From Methylocaldum szegediense (GTDB lineage: Bacteria; Pseudomonadota; Gammaproteobacteria; Methylococcales; Methylococcaceae): a stretch of DNA of 64,000 nucleotides. The position numbers and the translations under genes were made by a program. Every line of letters starts with the position of its first letter. Position 1 is the stretch's first letter. The notes beneath the pieces were generated by a model, which did no database searches, was not told the origin of the DNA, and saw only the letters and a program-made list of their open reading frames with translations. Of this stretch, positions 61,685 to 64,000 are shown piece by piece. Where the stretch lies: the NCBI RefSeq assembly GCF_949769195.1, contig NZ_OX458333.1, forward strand, positions 1,984,001-2,048,000, written 5' to 3'.

Positions 61685-63523
61685 TTATTGCTCGTTTTGC
61701 TGTTCGTGTTCGTGCTCGCGTTTTTTCCGTTTGAGCCTCTTTTTGATGTGTATCGGCGCGGGGGTTGTGGGTTCTGCCGTTGTTTTTGCGTCCTGTATTT
61801 TGTCAACTAAATCAACGACTTGCAAAACAGTCCCGATGGGTTCGGGCGCGATGTTTTCGGCGATTTCTCCCAATGCTTCCTCTGCGCTCTTGTCAAAAAG
61901 GCTTTCTTCTTTTTTTTCTTCGTTTGCTTCGGCTTCAACTGGCAGCATGTCAAAAAACTCCTCGGCATGTTCGCGCGGCTCGGTTTTTTTGTGTTGCGGC
62001 TCGTTTTGGGGTTGCGCTGCTGTTTTGGGTTTGGGGTTGTTTGTGTCGACGTCGATGTCGAGTTGCGCGATGTTTTCGGCGGCCTTGTCGGCCGCGTTGG
62101 GCCAGCCAGGTTGTGTCCACGGGGCGGGGTCGGTCGGGGCGTTGTCGCCGGGGAGTTTTGAAAAGGGCCAGATGAGCTTAAAAACAAACTCGCCGCCGGT
62201 GAGTAAAAGGGCTTGCACGCCGTTTTTGTTCGGTCCCAGCATGGCAAACTCGTTCGGGGCGACAACCGGCTCGGTTGTTGTTAGCCAGTTATCAGTTCGC
62301 TGCGGCACCGCGGCATAACCACCTAGGCCGCTTACCGGGGCGCTGAAAGTCGGCGAGTACCGCTTTACTTGTCGTTCGCCAATTAAGCTGCTGAGCCATT
62401 GCGGGGTCTCGGCTCCTTGCGTGCGACAGGCAATGACGGTGCCGACCATGCTGCTGAGCGCGTTCGCGAATTCGTGACTATATATCGACCGGACCTGATT
62501 TATGTCTTGCGTTGCTAACAGCGTTCGGACGCCCTTGCTTCGGCCGATTTCCACAAATTTTTCTATGCTTTCAACCTTCCCGAGTTGCGGGAACTCGTCC
62601 AGGACTAACCACAGCCGCCGTTTTCTGCTGTCGGGTAGGTCAGGGCTGTTTACGATGCTCGCTAACGCGCTGATGAGCGACTGAATGTAAGCCTGTGCCA
62701 ATTTTTGATACCTGCCATGCGATTGCATGAGCAGGATTTTTGTTTGCTGCTCTTGTGCTTGCGGGTTTAGCAGCCAGTTACGAAGCGAAAATTTTTGCAC
62801 CGGCCCGCCGTGTCCGCAGTCGCTCCAGGCGTCCGCTAAGCTGAAAACTTGTCCCATAAAAACAATAAGTTGCGACAAAAAAGACTGGGTTGTTTTGGTT
62901 GGTTTTTCGGGGAGTAGCAGGGCGAGTTTTGGATCGGCAGCTAGGCATATTTCGCGTAGCTGCTCGTATTCCTTCGATGCCGTTGCGGCTATGTCGGCAA
63001 AGCTCCATTCGCCCGGCGTGTTGCTTTGCGCGTGGACGATCATCGCGGCAAGTATTTGCCGAGCGCCGTTGCTCCATGTTGGATCGCTGCTCTCTGGGAT
63101 CAGTCTGGCGGCGAGTTCGGCGGCATCGGCTTTTGTCGTGCAGTCTTTCGCTACATCCCACGCAAGGCTGCGGCTGTCCCACGGGGCAATAAGCCTGACG
63201 CCGGGTTGATCGAGCAAGCCGCTTGTGAAGTCTCCCTTGTTGTCAAATATTAAAGCTTTATCGCCGCGCGAAAGTATTTGATTTACAACATAATTTATGA
63301 TTTGCGTCTTTCCGCCGCCGATGCTGCCGAGGATCAAAAAGCCCCGGGTCTCTCTGTCGCGCGAGATTTGCAAATTGGGGTGTAGATTGATGCCGGGCTC
63401 GCTGATTTTGATTTCTTCTTTGCTTTCAGTTTGGGCGGTTTTTATGTCGTTTCTGACTTGCCGCCCGCGCATCGGAGAATCTGAACCCAAAGAAGGCAAA
63501 CAAACCACCGGTTCCTGCTGCAA
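61685..63523 (-). CDS. Type IV coupling ATPase (TrwB/TraD-like), soluble part
   Basis: This 612-residue ATPase docks the relaxosome to the secretion channel. The NTP-binding domain has Walker A GSIGGGKTQIIN (about residue 68) and Walker B LWLVLDEFPQLGKVESIEKF (about 305), plus RTLLATQDINQVRSIY. The C terminus is rich in charged residues and Pro. It lacks the N-terminal membrane segments of TrwB; those lie in the upstream overlapping frame (63426-63764). The start is a TTG at 63523, or an ATG at 63472 without a clear ribosome binding site, so a frameshifted single gene is possible. Confidence 0.88.
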   Translation of the reverse strand: MQQEPVVCLPSLGSDSPMRGRQVRNDIKTAQTESKEEIKISEPGINLHPNLQISRDRETRGFLILGSIGGGKTQIINYVVNQILSRGDKALIFDNKGDFTSGLLDQPGVRLIAPWDSRSLAWDVAKDCTTKADAAELAARLIPESSDPTWSNGARQILAAMIVHAQSNTPGEWSFADIAATASKEYEQLREICLAADPKLALLLPEKPTKTTQSFLSQLIVFMGQVFSLADAWSDCGHGGPVQKFSLRNWLLNPQAQEQQTKILLMQSHGRYQKLAQAYIQSLISALASIVNSPDLPDSRKRRLWLVLDEFPQLGKVESIEKFVEIGRSKGVRTLLATQDINQVRSIYSHEFANALSSMVGTVIACRTQGAETPQWLSSLIGERQVKRYSPTFSAPVSGLGGYAAVPQRTDNWLTTTEPVVAPNEFAMLGPNKNGVQALLLTGGEFVFKLIWPFSKLPGDNAPTDPAPWTQPGWPNAADKAAENIAQLDIDVDTNNPKPKTAAQPQNEPQHKKTEPREHAEEFFDMLPVEAEANEEKKEESLFDKSAEEALGEIAENIAPEPIGTVLQVVDLVDKIQDAKTTAEPTTPAPIHIKKRLKRKKREHEHEQQNEQ

Positions 63524-63764
63524 TATATCCGGCCGCCTCGAAAATGTTTTGCCATCCCCGGGCCTTTGTGTTTGTGAAAAGACTTTTTAAAACCCAGCCC
63601 GAAAACTCAAGCATGCCGCCCGCGTCGAGCGTCGGCCATCCGCGCGCGATATGCGATAGCGTTGCGCATGCTGCGAGCGCGATAGCCGCGCCCATGCAAA
63701 AAGCCAGGACACTGAATGTGAGGGCAAAGATCCAGTCGCGCGGCGGCCCGGGGTGTTTCTTCAT
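63426..63764 (-). CDS. Coupling-protein membrane part (N-terminal half)
   Basis: This 112-residue frame has two hydrophobic segments (WIFALTFSVLAFCMGAAIALAACA and IFEAAGYIAAGTGGLFAFFGF), as in the first 70 residues of TrwB/VirD4 proteins. It overlaps the ATPase frame by about 50-100 bp. The two would join smoothly near FRFSDAR if the frame were restored. It starts with an ATG overlapping the upstream stop (ATGA). Confidence 0.7.
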   Translation of the reverse strand: MKKHPGPPRDWIFALTFSVLAFCMGAAIALAACATLSHIARGWPTLDAGGMLEFSGWVLKSLFTNTKARGWQNIFEAAGYIAAGTGGLFAFFGFRFSDARAASQKRHKNRPN

Positions 63765-63949
63765 CTATTTTTCTCCGTGCAAAAATCGAGGGTCGTCGGC
63801 TCGGCGAGTTGATTGACCGAGTGCGCGATTACCGCGCCCGCCATGGCGGCGGCGAATACGGCGGTCAACGGGGATGTGATGATGTGTCTGCGCGCTGCAC
63901 TGATATCACGTTGCATTGGGCGGATGCGCGTGCCGGGTGGGGTGTTCAT
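63761..63949 (-). CDS. Small membrane protein of the transfer operon
   Basis: This 62-residue protein has one hydrophobic segment (SPLTAVFAAAMAGAVIAHSV) after a basic N terminus. AAGGAG lies 6 bases before the ATG at 63949, and its stop overlaps the next start. I do not recognise the family; position suggests a transfer or relaxosome-membrane role. Confidence 0.6.
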   Translation of the reverse strand: MNTPPGTRIRPMQRDISAARRHIITSPLTAVFAAAMAGAVIAHSVNQLAEPTTLDFCTEKNR

Positions 63950-63960
63950 TTATTGCTCCT

Positions 63961-64000
63961 TTATTCCGCGACAAGGCCGTCCAGCGTCTTTTTGACGAGG
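63961..64000 (-). CDS. Partial CDS, C-terminal end only
   Basis: The last 12 codons of a minus-strand gene are seen, ending VKKTLDGLVAE-stop 11 bp before the small membrane gene. In TrwC-type operons the gene before the coupling protein often encodes a relaxosome accessory protein (TrwA-like). Too little is visible to assign it. Confidence 0.5.
   Translation of the reverse strand, partial: LVKKTLDGLVAE

Larger units (their letters stand above)
57637..64000. mobile_element. Integrative conjugative/mobilisable element, left end
   Basis: The segment begins at the 3' end of tRNA-Leu and holds a P4-type integrase, a MobF relaxase-helicase, a VirD4/TrwB-type coupling ATPase and small membrane genes. 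It continues past the window. No type IV secretion channel gene is in view, so I cannot tell a self-transmissible element from a mobilisable one. The exact att core cannot be set without the other end. Confidence 0.85.

Overview
The window looks like a chromosome segment of a gammaproteobacterium. The evidence is the gene order methyltransferase-rnhA-dnaQ beside an MltD-type transglycosylase, a glrK-qseG-glrR operon, Rof, RsfS, MtgA, SpeA/SpeE and a GacA-like regulator. A PEP-CTERM protein, an AMP-phosphorylase/PRPP-synthetase pair and many dispersed palindromic repeats would fit a Methylococcales methanotroph or a related environmental lineage. No methane or methanol oxidation gene is present, so that placement is only an inference.

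Layout. 0-2 kb: tRNA-Pro(GGG) with its terminator, then a complete IS481-family element (642-1706) with a 6-bp target duplication. 1.8-8 kb: Rof, a Tat-exported multicopper oxidase, a DUF502 membrane protein, an M50 protease with CBS domains, and a CPA2-type antiporter. 8.3-10.7 kb: a tight operon of two DUF1538 membrane proteins, a P-II-like protein and a CBS protein. 11-16 kb: a DHA2 efflux pump and a UbiE-like methyltransferase diverging from a TetR-type palindrome, then a polyprenyl diphosphate synthase and a UbiA-like membrane protein. 16-24 kb: a LysM transglycosylase, an RpoE-type sigma factor without an anti-sigma gene, a 0.94-kb geneless stretch with inverted repeats, and a 1244-residue multi-PAS/GAF kinase. 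24-31 kb: MtgA, DUF4404, divergent speE/speA, a beta-hydroxyacid dehydrogenase and a PepSY membrane protein. 31-35 kb: a BNR-repeat (sialidase-like) exported protein and a TonB receptor, with a strong 16-bp palindrome upstream. 35.7-41.7 kb: the glrK-qseG-glrR operon and the NMP-phosphorylase/PRPP-synthetase pair. 41.8-43.3 kb: an ABC permease and ATPase without a binding protein. 43.9-46.9 kb: a cyclic-di-GMP-I riboswitch in front of a secreted metzincin, convergent with a PEP-CTERM protein; both genes carry single-base frameshifts. 47-57.6 kb: a Y1/REP-type transposase with a DnaA-like tail, a thioredoxin-like ferredoxin, RsfS, a trypsin-like protease, a PaaK/CapK-like adenylating enzyme, an IS5-family remnant, MltD, a methyltransferase, rnhA, dnaQ, tRNA-Ser(TGA), a GacA-like regulator and tRNA-Leu(TAA).

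57.65-64 kb is the left end of an integrative conjugative or mobilisable element inserted at the 3' end of tRNA-Leu. It carries a P4-type integrase preceded by repeated ATACCATC palindromes. A minus-strand mobilisation operon follows: small membrane protein, split coupling protein, and MobF (TrwC/TraI) relaxase-helicase. The element runs off the window.

The less conventional material is the DUF1538/P-II/CBS operon, the prenyl-lipid gene group, the riboswitch-controlled secreted protease, a structured 122-bp repeat present twice in opposite orientations, and the rearranged integrase/traI junction.
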